Positions 1 through 5,530 of a stretch of 5,640 bases of DNA are shown here, in pieces (the first letter of the stretch is position 1; each line of letters begins with the position of its first letter). This DNA comes from an uncultured Methanobrevibacter sp. (GTDB lineage: Archaea; Methanobacteriota; Methanobacteria; Methanobacteriales; Methanobacteriaceae). Below the pieces are notes generated by a model that had not been told where the DNA came from, ran no database searches, and saw only the letters and a program-made list of their open reading frames with translations. The position numbers were made by a program, and so were the translations under genes. Where the stretch lies: contig NZ_CALCYR010000178.1 in the NCBI RefSeq assembly GCF_937906425.1, positions 1 through 5,640 on the forward strand. The letters are read 5' to 3'.

Positions 1-111
1 TATTAAATATAAAATAAAATGTTATATAGTAATTAGGATTTTAAAATTAATTTACTATTATTATGATTAATCAAATAAAAAATTAATTATTTAATATAAT
101 TGTGTGATTTC

Positions 112-1209
112 ATGTTATTAATAGCTCAAAATCATTTTCAACTTATAGTCGAAGTAGGTTTGATTTTACTGGCTACAATGATATTTGTAATCAATCTTGT
201 TCCATTGTCATTAAGTGTAGTTACTTTCCTGTCATTATTCCTGTCAGGTAGTTTCGTACTCTTGTTTGGAGGGGACTTGGCTTTATTGGTATTGTCATTT
301 GGTCAGCACGAATTTACTCACCCATTTGGTCCAATAGCTGTTTTGGCTATTGTATCCTCATTGGCTTCTGTCAAGGTTATGGAAGGGTCGGGAGTTGAGG
401 TGGACCGACTTAAGAAGTTTGTTTATTTTTTCCTTTTGGCAATTACAGTATTTGGTGGAGCAATGCATAGATCTTTCTTATTATTATGGTTTATAGGTCT
501 ATTTATAGGATATACAATTATTTCCAAATCATTTAGACAAAAATCCATTCTTACCATGAAAAGAATTTTGATGTTCTTTGGTATTGCTCTTGCAGCATTT
601 GGAGTTTTGGAAGTTATTTCAAGAATTTTAAGCATGGAAGTTTTCTCTCCTGTACTCAGGATTTCAAGGCTTGCTCAAAATTCATTATCCAGTTTAAAAT
701 TGGTAATTGGAAATACATATCTAATTGGTCACGATCCTGAATCTTCATATTGGCCAAGCAGCACTGGATTTGCAGATGGTTACATCAGTTTGCCAATGCA
801 ATTTATTCTGATGTTCGGTTTGCCGTTCCCATTGTTCTTCGGGCTTTTGGTAACCAAGAAGGATACTATCGATTATATGCTTCCAGGTATTTTCGGTTAT
901 TCTTATGACTTCGGGTATTTAACATTTTTCATATTGCTTTTATTGGTTTTACTGGTAATTATTGTGGGCTTATTGGTTCTTCGTGAATACAGAACTAAAA
1001 GAGAAAAGAACAATAAGAAATATCTTGGTAAAGAGGTTCTTTTAATCGGTTCCCTTACTGGATTCATATCCCAAGCTATTATTGGTTTATTCCTTTTCAA
1101 CAGGACTGTAAACGGTATGGCATTACTTACATTTATGTTCTTGGGTTCTTTAGTTTTAGCTCATTCAGTTACTCTTAAAAGAGAAAGTAATGAAGTTTTA
1201 AGCCAATAA
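112..1209 (+). CDS. Polytopic membrane protein of unknown function
   Basis: I do not recognise this family. The 365-residue protein is almost entirely hydrophobic. About nine to eleven membrane spans can be drawn, roughly at residues 11-29, 31-52, 73-89, 103-136 (two), 151-169, 226-247, 268-291, 308-330 and 334-351. A longer polar, aromatic-containing stretch at about 185-225 includes GHDPESSYWP and may lie outside the membrane. A basic loop at 291-307 (REYRTKREKNNKK) is probably cytoplasmic. There is no cleavable signal peptide and no recognisable catalytic motif. The ATG at 112 is preferred because GTGAT (104-108), which matches the archaeal anti-SD, precedes it by three bases; an in-frame TTG at 100 would lie upstream of that site. 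A role in transport, lipid or cell-surface polymer synthesis is possible from the topology, but nothing in the sequence selects among these. That it is a real gene is well supported by length, composition and the SD. Confidence 0.8.
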   Translation: MLLIAQNHFQLIVEVGLILLATMIFVINLVPLSLSVVTFLSLFLSGSFVLLFGGDLALLVLSFGQHEFTHPFGPIAVLAIVSSLASVKVMEGSGVEVDRLKKFVYFFLLAITVFGGAMHRSFLLLWFIGLFIGYTIISKSFRQKSILTMKRILMFFGIALAAFGVLEVISRILSMEVFSPVLRISRLAQNSLSSLKLVIGNTYLIGHDPESSYWPSSTGFADGYISLPMQFILMFGLPFPLFFGLLVTKKDTIDYMLPGIFGYSYDFGYLTFFILLLLVLLVIIVGLLVLREYRTKREKNNKKYLGKEVLLIGSLTGFISQAIIGLFLFNRTVNGMALLTFMFLGSLVLAHSVTLKRESNEVLSQ

Positions 1210-1226
1210 TTTAATTTTAACTTCTT

Positions 1227-1278
1227 ATCTTTTTTTATCTTTTTTTTTATCTTTTTTTATCTTTTTTTTATCTTTTTT
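1227..1278 (+). terminator. Serial oligo-T terminator of five ATC-T6-9 units
   Basis: Beginning 17 bases after the stop of the first membrane gene there are five consecutive units of ATC followed by 7, 9, 7, 8 and 6 T residues (unit starts at 1227, 1237, 1249, 1259 and 1270). Archaeal RNA polymerase terminates at oligo-T in the non-template strand without needing a hairpin, so this is a plausible multi-site terminator. The stretch 1203-1285 contains no G on the plus strand. The near-regular units suggest expansion by slippage. Confidence 0.55.
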
Positions 1279-1308
1279 CATTTTTGAATTGTTGAAACCA
1301 TAACTGTT

Positions 1309-1351
1309 GGGGTTCCGACGAACCTGGAGAGCCTGTCTTCTGCAAGGCTTC
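1309..1351. other. GC-richer island with two adjacent inverted repeats (possible ncRNA or operator)
   Basis: This island stands out in composition from the T-rich and A-rich DNA on both sides. The first inverted repeat is GGTTC (1311-1315), loop CGAC, GAACC (1320-1324), with a possible extra G-U pair (1310/1325). The second is AGCCT (1330-1334), a 10-base loop, AGGCT (1345-1349), extendable at the base by two pairs if G1329 bulges. In AT-rich genomes such islands often mark structured RNA, but I could not match it to tRNA, 5S, box C/D, SRP or a riboswitch I know. It follows the oligo-T terminator and directly abuts the presumed BRE/TATA of the next gene. It could therefore instead be a regulator-binding site, or a separately transcribed RNA on either strand. 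Confidence 0.4.
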
Positions 1352-1366
1352 AAAAACTATTTATAA
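1351..1366 (+). promoter_or_regulatory. Candidate BRE/TATA promoter for the channel-like gene
   Basis: An A-rich BRE-like element CAAAAAC (1351-1357) is followed by TATTTATAA (1358-1366), a good archaeal TATA box. Transcription would be expected about 25 bases downstream, near 1385-1390. That puts the SD AGGTGA (1389-1394) at or near the 5' end of a very short leader. A second AT-rich run at 1370-1383 is a weaker alternative. Confidence 0.4.
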
Positions 1367-1399
1367 CAAAAAATTTAAATATAAACACAGGTGAATTCG

Positions 1400-2176
1400 T
1401 TGGATTTTAATACTGCATACATATTGGAAATAATTGTTGAAATAATTGTTTTTTTAGCTTTGATGGGTGTTGGAATTTTTGTTATGAAAAAACTGAAAGG
1501 CAGTGACAACAAATTCATTAGTCCGAAGGAATATTTGCCTGATGAAGAAATACACTCAATCAGACAGTTATATTATCTGTTAATGATGTCTTTATGTTTT
1601 TTTGTAGTCATATACATCCTTGTATTTACCAATTATGATTTGTTATATGTTACAGTATTTGACACTCTTTTTTCATTATATATTGCAATTACATTTGAAA
1701 ATTCAAAATGGCGTAAACTGTTGGTATTGATGTTAATACCTTACGGATCTTTAACTTACATATTGTTTGGCTATACATTGGTAAGTCTATTGGATCTTAT
1801 TCATATTCCGGTATTCTTATATTTCATCAAGTATTATTATGATCGCTTCAAAAAATACACTGAAACAAACAGTTTGGGAATTACAATTGTTTTATTGTTT
1901 TTAATCGTATTCGTTAGCTTTTTCATAACCCTCTTTGTTGAAAATGCCAACCCATTAGATGCTCTTGTAATGGTTTCCAATGCATTCACAAGTAATGGAT
2001 ATGCCGTTTTAGGAAATTCCATTCCCGGAAAGTTAAATAGTGTCCTACTGGTATGGGGCGGTTATATACTTTCAGGCGTAGGTACTGCGACATTAACTGC
2101 CGCACTTTTAATCAATCATTACAATAAACGCTTTGACAAGCTGGAAGAGTTAATAAAAAAGAATAATGATGAGTAG
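1400..2176 (+). CDS. Potassium-channel-like (two-TM pore module) membrane protein
   Basis: The 258-residue membrane protein has about seven spans (6-29, 57-76, 81-99, 106-124, 126-146, 159-182, 214-238) and a short charged cytoplasmic tail. The last third is laid out like the pore of voltage-gated-type or two-TM K+ channels: outer helix 159-182, a pore-helix-like segment 186-197 (NPLDALVMVSNAFTSN spans its end), a filter-like TSNGYAVLG at 197-205, then PGK and a Gly-rich inner helix 214-238. The order of elements, including PGK after the filter, matches channels, but TSNGYAV replaces the canonical TTVGYGD. The preceding four spans could be an S1-S4-like unit, but no repeated Arg/Lys gating charges are visible. 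TTG at 1400 is chosen because AGGTGA (1389-1394) fits as its SD; GTG at 1391 lies inside that site and would give three more residues. Ion conduction and its specificity are inferred, not shown. Confidence 0.72.
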   Translation: MDFNTAYILEIIVEIIVFLALMGVGIFVMKKLKGSDNKFISPKEYLPDEEIHSIRQLYYLLMMSLCFFVVIYILVFTNYDLLYVTVFDTLFSLYIAITFENSKWRKLLVLMLIPYGSLTYILFGYTLVSLLDLIHIPVFLYFIKYYYDRFKKYTETNSLGITIVLLFLIVFVSFFITLFVENANPLDALVMVSNAFTSNGYAVLGNSIPGKLNSVLLVWGGYILSGVGTATLTAALLINHYNKRFDKLEELIKKNNDE

Positions 2177-2410
2177 TTGACATATGCATGAAATCAAATC
2201 TTTTATGCAAAATCCTGCTTTAACCTGTTAAAAAGCAAAAAAGAATTCAAAAAACAAAGCTCTCCTTTTTTGAGTTCCTAAAACTCTTTTAAAAAATAGC
2301 TAAAATAACTGATTAAAAATATATAAATAAATTTTTAAAATTGTTTTCAACAGACCCTTTATTTTATTTTTATTCTATTTTAATTAGCTATTTTTATTTT
2401 ATAATTATTT

Positions 2411-2540
2411 TTATTAATTTATTTTATTTTTTAGCTTTTTTTTAGCTTTTTTGTAAATTTTTTCAATTTTTATTAATTTATTTTTTTAGTTTTTTTTGTA
2501 AATTTTATTAACTCTTATTAATTTATTTTATTTTTTAAGC
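2411..2540 (+). repeat. Degenerate three-copy tandem repeat
   Basis: TTATTAATTTATTTT recurs at 2411 and 2515, and at 2470 with its last residues altered, each followed by a T-run and TAG or TAAGC. The copies at 2411-2435 and 2515-2540 differ only by one inserted A. The first two units also share a TTTTGTAAATTTT segment. Unit spacing is 59 and 45 bases. In DNA this poor in complexity some of the similarity could be chance, but the near-identity of the outer copies suggests old slippage or duplication. The T-runs could also serve as terminators. Confidence 0.45.
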
Positions 2541-2605
2541 ATTTTTTTCATTGAGTCTATAAACTTTTTTAGCATTATTTTTCAAAATAGTAATATTTAA
2601 TTATA

Positions 2606-2629
2606 AACATCAATATAAATATTTATGTT
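2606..2629. promoter_or_regulatory. Inverted repeat upstream of prs
   Basis: AACAT (2606-2610) and AATAT (2612-2616) are mirrored by ATATT (2619-2623) and ATGTT (2625-2629), with a single C/T mismatch between the arms. The core 2615-2626 is also a perfect 12-bp palindrome, ATAAATATTTAT. It sits about 170 bases before prs and about 90-110 bases before the likely TATA boxes. It could be an operator, but AT-rich palindromes are common by chance, so support is weak. Confidence 0.2.
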
Positions 2630-2712
2630 AATCTTTTAATTTTATAATATTTTTTAAAACCCTTTTTATTGAGTTTGTTTTAAAATTTTTAAAATGATTT
2701 TACAGATTTTTA

Positions 2713-2745
2713 AAAAGATTTATAAATTTTAATACTTTTTATAAC
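2713..2745 (+). promoter_or_regulatory. Candidate promoter region for prs
   Basis: Two TATA-like boxes fit. One is TTTATAAAT at about 2720-2728, preceded by AAAAAGA as a possible BRE. The other is TTTTTATAAC at 2736-2745. They predict transcription starts near 2748 and 2768, giving a leader of roughly 30-50 bases. I cannot choose between them from sequence. Confidence 0.3.
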
Positions 2746-2799
2746 TTATATTATTGATTAAAAGACTTTATTAAGATTACAAGAATATTTTCGGTGATT

Positions 2800-3723
2800 A
2801 TGTTGATTATTGGTGGTTCAGCTTCACAAAAGTTAGCAGCTGAGGTTGCTAAGAAATTAGGGGAAACTTTAGCTCTTTTAGAGACTAAAAAGTTTCCGGA
2901 TGGAGAAAGGTATATCAGGGTAAAGGAAGAGGTTGAAAAAGAGGTAACAATTATTCAATCCACTGGTTTTCCTCAGGATGAAAATTTGGTTGAATTATTG
3001 TTTTTAATCAGAACCCTTAAGGACTTAGGTGCTGAGCATATTAAGGTTGTTACTCCATATCTTGGTTATGGTAGACAGGAATTAAGATTTAAAGATGGTG
3101 AAGCAATTTCCGCTCAATTGGTAGCTAATTTAATTGAGGAATCTGGTGCAGATGAATTTATTTCAATCAATTTACACGAAGACAGTGTAAGGGATTTCTT
3201 CAATATTCCAACTGCCAATCTTTCAGCCATGCCTCCAATTGCAGAATATATTGCTAAAACAGTTGAAGATCCTATAATCATTGCTCCTGATAAAGGGGCT
3301 CTTGGTTTTGCAGAGGAAATCGCTGAAATATTGGGTTGCAACTGTACCTATATGAGCAAGGTCAGATTAGGTCCTGATAAGGTTGAAACCAGAATTGTTG
3401 ATGTTCAATGTGATTTTGACAGTGAAGATTTGGAAAAGGCTAAGAAAGATTCTAAAGTTAACATTGACTCTGTTGAAGGAAAAGAAGCGGTCATTATTGA
3501 TGACATTATTGCAACCGGTGGAACTATCGTTAATGCAATAGGTATTTTAAAGGAGCATGGTGCAAAATCAGTGGATGTTTATTGTGTTCACCCTGTTTTG
3601 GTTAATGATGCAGTTATTAAAATATCTGCAGCAGGAGTTCGTGAATTGGCAGCTACCAATACTTTAAAATCTGATGTAAGCAATATTTCAGTTGCTAAAC
3701 TCATTGCTGATGCTTTAAGATAA
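2800..3723 (+). CDS. prs: Ribose-phosphate pyrophosphokinase (PRPP synthase)
   Basis: Prs transfers pyrophosphate from ATP to ribose 5-phosphate to give PRPP for purine, pyrimidine and histidine synthesis, and in methanogens for methanopterin. It is cytoplasmic. The 307-residue protein has the normal length and two phosphoribosyltransferase-like halves. Visible motifs are the ATP-site FPDGE (32-36), GRQE (91-94) followed by RFKDGEAIS, metal-site His126 in NLHE, flexible-loop Lys187 and Arg189 (SKVR), and the PRPP/ribose-phosphate loop DDIIATGGT (234-242). Glu94 stands where most family members have Asp in RQD; the rest of the active site looks intact. ATG at 2800 is chosen because GGTGAT (2793-2798) is its SD; the in-frame GTG at 2794 is part of that SD. 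The lack of close neighbours and the T-rich flanks suggest a single-gene transcript. Confidence 0.95.
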   Translation: MLIIGGSASQKLAAEVAKKLGETLALLETKKFPDGERYIRVKEEVEKEVTIIQSTGFPQDENLVELLFLIRTLKDLGAEHIKVVTPYLGYGRQELRFKDGEAISAQLVANLIEESGADEFISINLHEDSVRDFFNIPTANLSAMPPIAEYIAKTVEDPIIIAPDKGALGFAEEIAEILGCNCTYMSKVRLGPDKVETRIVDVQCDFDSEDLEKAKKDSKVNIDSVEGKEAVIIDDIIATGGTIVNAIGILKEHGAKSVDVYCVHPVLVNDAVIKISAAGVRELAATNTLKSDVSNISVAKLIADALR

Positions 3724-3733
3724 TTTTAGAATG

Positions 3734-3755
3734 TTTTTTTTATTTGGAATTTTTT
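3734..3755 (+). terminator. Oligo-T terminator after prs
   Basis: Ten bases after the prs stop a run of eight T (3734-3741) is followed by a run of six T (3750-3755). There is no supporting hairpin, as expected for archaeal U-tract termination. Confidence 0.4.
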
Positions 3756-3815
3756 AAATAGTCTTTTATTATTTTAATTTTTTTAAATTATTGATTTTTT
3801 AAAAATTTCATTTTC

Positions 3816-3903
3816 TTTATTTTATTTTGATTTTTAATTGATCTGGAATATTTGTTTATTTTATTTTATTTTGATTTTTAATTGATTTGAAATATTTGTT
3901 TAT
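3816..3903 (+). repeat. 44-bp near-perfect tandem duplication
   Basis: Positions 3816-3859 and 3860-3903 are head-to-tail copies of 44 bases differing at only two places (C3843/T3887 and G3846/A3890). A third, more diverged partial copy may continue from about 3904 to 3928. The unit contains TTTTGATTTTTAATTGAT and AATATTTGTTTA. This is a recent duplication in non-coding DNA; no function is visible. Confidence 0.75.
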
Positions 3904-4114
3904 TCTATTTGAATTTTTAACTAATCAAAATCATTCTTTTAATTTTATTAAAACAATCCAATTCTGTTTGAATGTTTTTTAACAGTTTGATATTTTATCA
4001 ATAGTTTTATATTATATTAATTAATAAAATAGTATTGTATTTATTAAAGATAATTTTGGATAAATTTTTCTTAAATTAATTTTTTTTAGGAATAATGTTT
4101 TATTGGGGATAAAA

Positions 4115-4492
4115 ATGCACGAATTAGCTATGGCTCAAGGGATTTTAAATGCAGTGCTTGAAACTGCTGAAGCTAATGATGCAATTGAAGTAACTGAAAT
4201 TGTTATGGAAATTGGCAGATTGGCAATGTTGAATCCTGAACAATTAAAATTTATGCTTGGTGTTTTATGTGAAGATACCATAGCAAAGAATGCTGAACTT
4301 ATTATTGAAAATATTGACGTTGAAATTGACTGTCATAACTGTGGCTTTAAGGGAGTTGCAAATGTTGATGACAGTGATCATTACGCTCCAATGATTTTAT
4401 GCCCGGAATGTGAAAGTCATAGGGTTGAAATCAAAAACGGTAAGGATGTAACTGTTAGGAATATCAGTATTGAAAAAGAGGATGATGAATAA
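4115..4492 (+). CDS. hypA: Hydrogenase nickel incorporation protein HypA
   Basis: HypA is a cytoplasmic nickel metallochaperone that works with HypB to insert nickel into the large subunit of [NiFe] hydrogenases. The 125-residue protein matches the family's length. It opens with Met-His-Glu (1-3), the N-terminal nickel site in which His2 is essential, so the start must be the ATG at 4115, not the in-frame TTG at 4103. The SD is GGGGAT (4105-4110). MEIGRLAMLNPEQLKFMLGV (31-50) is the typical HypA core. The zinc domain has two CxxC pairs, Cys73/Cys76 (CHNC) and Cys96/Cys99 (CPEC). The C-terminal end is acidic. Its partner hypB lies downstream on the same strand but 313 bases away, so the pair is linked but probably not tightly co-transcribed. 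Confidence 0.96.
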   Translation: MHELAMAQGILNAVLETAEANDAIEVTEIVMEIGRLAMLNPEQLKFMLGVLCEDTIAKNAELIIENIDVEIDCHNCGFKGVANVDDSDHYAPMILCPECESHRVEIKNGKDVTVRNISIEKEDDE

Positions 4493-4499
4493 TTTTTTT
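4493..4499 (+). terminator. Oligo-T tract at the hypA stop
   Basis: Seven T residues follow the hypA TAA directly. The stop-plus-T motif TGAATAATTTTT (4486-4497) is repeated downstream at 4511, 4562 and 4605, so a transcript leaving hypA meets up to four such sites in series. This is consistent with archaeal U-tract termination, but it has not been shown. Confidence 0.35.
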
Positions 4500-4551
4500 A
4501 ATTATGCTTTTGAATAATTTTTTATACGAATCAAGATATTCCTTAAAATTT

Positions 4552-4631
4552 ATTTTGCTTTTGAATAATTTTTCAAGGCATTACTAATTTTTTGATTTTG
4601 CTTTTGAATAATTTTTCAAGGCATTAATAAT
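4552..4631 (+). repeat. 43-bp-period tandem duplication after hypA
   Basis: Positions 4552-4588 and 4595-4631 are identical over 37 bases except for C4584/A4627, with a period of 43. The unit contains TGCTTTTGAATAATTTTT and CAAGGCATTA. The first 18 of these bases also occur at 4505-4522, so a shorter older copy lies between hypA and the duplication. The unit carries the same TGAATAATTTTT as the 3' end of hypA. It could be a duplicated termination region or simple slippage. Confidence 0.8.
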
Positions 4632-4637
4632 CAATTA

Positions 4638-4688
4638 AAAATCCTGCTTGGATTGGAGGATTTTATGGCCAAACATTTACTGGTCTAA
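4638..4688 (+). promoter_or_regulatory. Structured element with strong SD and 7-codon frame upstream of hypB
   Basis: AAAATCCT (4638-4645) can pair with AGGATTTT (4657-4664) as an 8-bp stem with an 11-base loop. Immediately after it GGCCA (4668-4672) can pair with TGGTC (4682-4686... read 4681-4685) as a second stem using one G-U pair. GGAGG (4655-4659) is the strongest SD in the window and sits five bases before ATG 4665, which opens MAKHLLV and stops at 4686-4688. Part of that SD lies in the first stem, so folding would hide it. The layout resembles a leader-peptide or RNA-switch device about 120 bases before hypB. It could equally be the remnant of a lost gene or chance. It matches no class I know. 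Confidence 0.3.
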
Positions 4689-4769
4689 ATATTAATTAAT
4701 CCATTAATAATTTTAATACTTTTAATCAAAACTATTGATTTAATTAATTATTATTTTAATATTATTACA

Positions 4770-4778
4770 TTTATATAT
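4770..4778 (+). promoter_or_regulatory. Candidate TATA box for hypB
   Basis: TTTATATAT (4770-4778) is the best TATA match in the hypB leader. Transcription about 25 bases downstream would begin near 4797-4800, on or just beside the SD AAGGTG (4794-4799), so the leader would be very short. If a box further upstream is used instead (AT-rich runs near 4750-4765), the leader would retain the whole SD. Confidence 0.3.
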
Positions 4779-4805
4779 TTATTTTAATTTAAGAAGGTGT
4801 ATGAT

Positions 4806-5483
4806 ATGCATAAAGTAGCAGATGTAGAAGTAGCTAAGAACATTATGGATGCCAACCAAAAATTGGCACATAAGAATTTACATGTTTTAGAAGATAATGA
4901 TATTTTTTGCATTGACTTTGTAGGAGCAATCGGATCAGGTAAAACTGCTCTTATTGAAGATATTATTGATGCAGTTGATGAAAAGATCGGCGTACTTGCC
5001 GGAGACATTATCAGTGATTTTGATGCTGAAAGAATCAAGTCTCATAATGCGCCTGTTGTAGGATTGAATACAGGTACTGAATGTCACTTGGATGCTCATC
5101 TGGTCAGTCATGGTTTAGGGGACTTGCCTCTTGAGGATATTGATTATCTTTTCATTGAAAATGTAGGTAACCTGATTTGTCCTGTTGACTTTGAATTAGG
5201 TTCCCATATGAGAATTGTTGTGGTAAGTGTTACTGAAGGGGATGACACTGTAGAGAAGCACCCTTACATTTTCCAAGGTTCAGACTTAATCATTATCAAT
5301 AAGATTGACTTGGCTGATGCTGTTGGTGCAAGTATTGATAAGATGGTTGCTGACGCTAAAAAGCTCAATCCTGATGTTAAAGTTATTACCTCAAGTTTAA
5401 AAGAGGGAATTGGATTGGATGAGATTATTGCAGCTATTGAAGAATTTAAACAACATGAAGAAAGTCATCACCACCATCATTAG
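4806..5483 (+). CDS. hypB: Hydrogenase nickel incorporation GTPase HypB with C-terminal His tail
   Basis: HypB is a SIMIBI-class GTPase that, with HypA, drives nickel insertion into [NiFe] hydrogenases in the cytoplasm. The 225-residue protein has the P-loop GAIGSGKT (40-47), AGDI with Asp67, the metal-site CHLDAH with Cys93 and His94, ENVGNLICP (118-126) with Cys125, and the guanine-specificity motif NKID (165-168). Cys93, His94 and Cys125 correspond to the dimer-interface metal ligands of characterised HypB proteins. The N-terminus has neither the CxxCGC motif of E. coli HypB nor a His-rich stretch. Instead the protein ends ESHHHHH (219-225), with His217 nearby, a likely nickel-holding tail. 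ATG 4806 is chosen because AAGGTG (4794-4799) is placed as its SD and it gives the MHKV start seen in methanogen HypB; GTG 4797 overlaps the SD. Confidence 0.96.
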   Translation: MHKVADVEVAKNIMDANQKLAHKNLHVLEDNDIFCIDFVGAIGSGKTALIEDIIDAVDEKIGVLAGDIISDFDAERIKSHNAPVVGLNTGTECHLDAHLVSHGLGDLPLEDIDYLFIENVGNLICPVDFELGSHMRIVVVSVTEGDDTVEKHPYIFQGSDLIIINKIDLADAVGASIDKMVADAKKLNPDVKVITSSLKEGIGLDEIIAAIEEFKQHEESHHHHH

Positions 5484-5491
5484 GTGATTAG

Positions 5492-5530
5492 AACTTTTTT
5501 CTTTTTTATTTTTTCTTTTTTTACTTATTT
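5492..5530 (+). terminator. Oligo-T terminator after hypB
   Basis: Runs of six or seven T separated by C or A begin 11 bases after the hypB stop, with no hairpin. They start a tract that has no G on the plus strand from 5492 to the window end. This is typical of archaeal U-rich termination. Confidence 0.5.

Larger units (their letters stand above)
2177..2799. other. Long gene-free, T-rich intergenic region before prs
   Basis: No credible coding frame occurs on either strand. The first part (2177-2290) is more mixed in base composition. It holds an imperfect hairpin at 2217-2236 (GCTTTAA / TTAAA with a two-A bulge / GC) and a 5-bp hairpin GAGTT-CCTAA-AACTC at 2272-2286 followed by TTTT, which may be the 3' end of the channel-gene transcript. 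A 12-bp inverted repeat (AAAAATAGCTAA 2292-2303; TTAGCTATTTTT 2384-2395) spans 80 bases. From 2350 on the strand is strongly T-rich with degenerate repeats, then an inverted repeat at 2606-2629 and TATA-like sequences near prs. Nothing suggests a decayed gene. Confidence 0.6.
3724..4114. other. Gene-free T-rich region between prs and hypA
   Basis: No credible gene is present on either strand. It holds the prs terminator tracts and a 44-bp tandem duplication. A TATA-like TTTTATATTATA (4005-4016) could drive hypA with a leader of about 80 bases, but several other AT-rich runs nearby are nearly as good. A five-codon ATG frame at 4095-4112, with AGGA just upstream, ends two bases before hypA. It is probably incidental. 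Confidence 0.6.
4493..4805. other. Gene-free region between hypA and hypB
   Basis: This 313-base gap contains, in order, oligo-T tracts, a tandem duplication, a GC-richer structured element, and about 100 bases of A/T-only-like sequence leading to hypB. No protein gene longer than a few codons is credible on either strand. Such a large gap between functional partners is unlike the tight hypAB spacing of many bacterial operons. Confidence 0.6.

Noticed and set aside
1309..1351. tRNA or rRNA fragment in the GC-richer island
   Set aside because: GGTTC and GAACC recall a T-arm, but there is no acceptor pairing, anticodon arm or CCA context, and no rRNA segment I recognise.
2292..2395. 12-bp inverted repeat AAAAATAGCTAA / TTAGCTATTTTT
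   Set aside because: The 80-base separation, A/T-rich arms and self-complementary TAGCTA core make chance the simpler explanation; there are no mobile-element genes between the arms.
3114..3341. Minus-strand open frame of about 75 codons opposite prs
   Set aside because: It lies wholly inside prs, whose motifs are unambiguous, and shows no SD or family features. The same reasoning removes the minus-strand frames opposite hypB (4784-5038) and opposite the two membrane genes.
4095..4112. Five-codon frame (MFYWG) with AGGA upstream, ending two bases before hypA
   Set aside because: It is too short to judge, and hypA has its own SD (GGGGAT) overlapping it. Translational coupling is conceivable but not supported.
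4552..4631. Repeats with similar spacing, considered as a CRISPR array
   Set aside because: There are only two full copies, the intervening sequence is six bases, and there are no cas genes; it is a simple tandem duplication.
4799..4830. NikR-like operator near the hypB start (GTATGA)
   Set aside because: The matching TCATAC half-site at the required spacing is absent.
5482..5490. SD-like AGGTGAT overlapping the hypB stop codon, with an open frame from GTG 5484 to the window end
   Set aside because: No ATG follows at SD distance. The frame stays open only because T-rich DNA yields Phe, Leu, Ile and Tyr codons; it looks like a G-free terminator tract rather than a gene.
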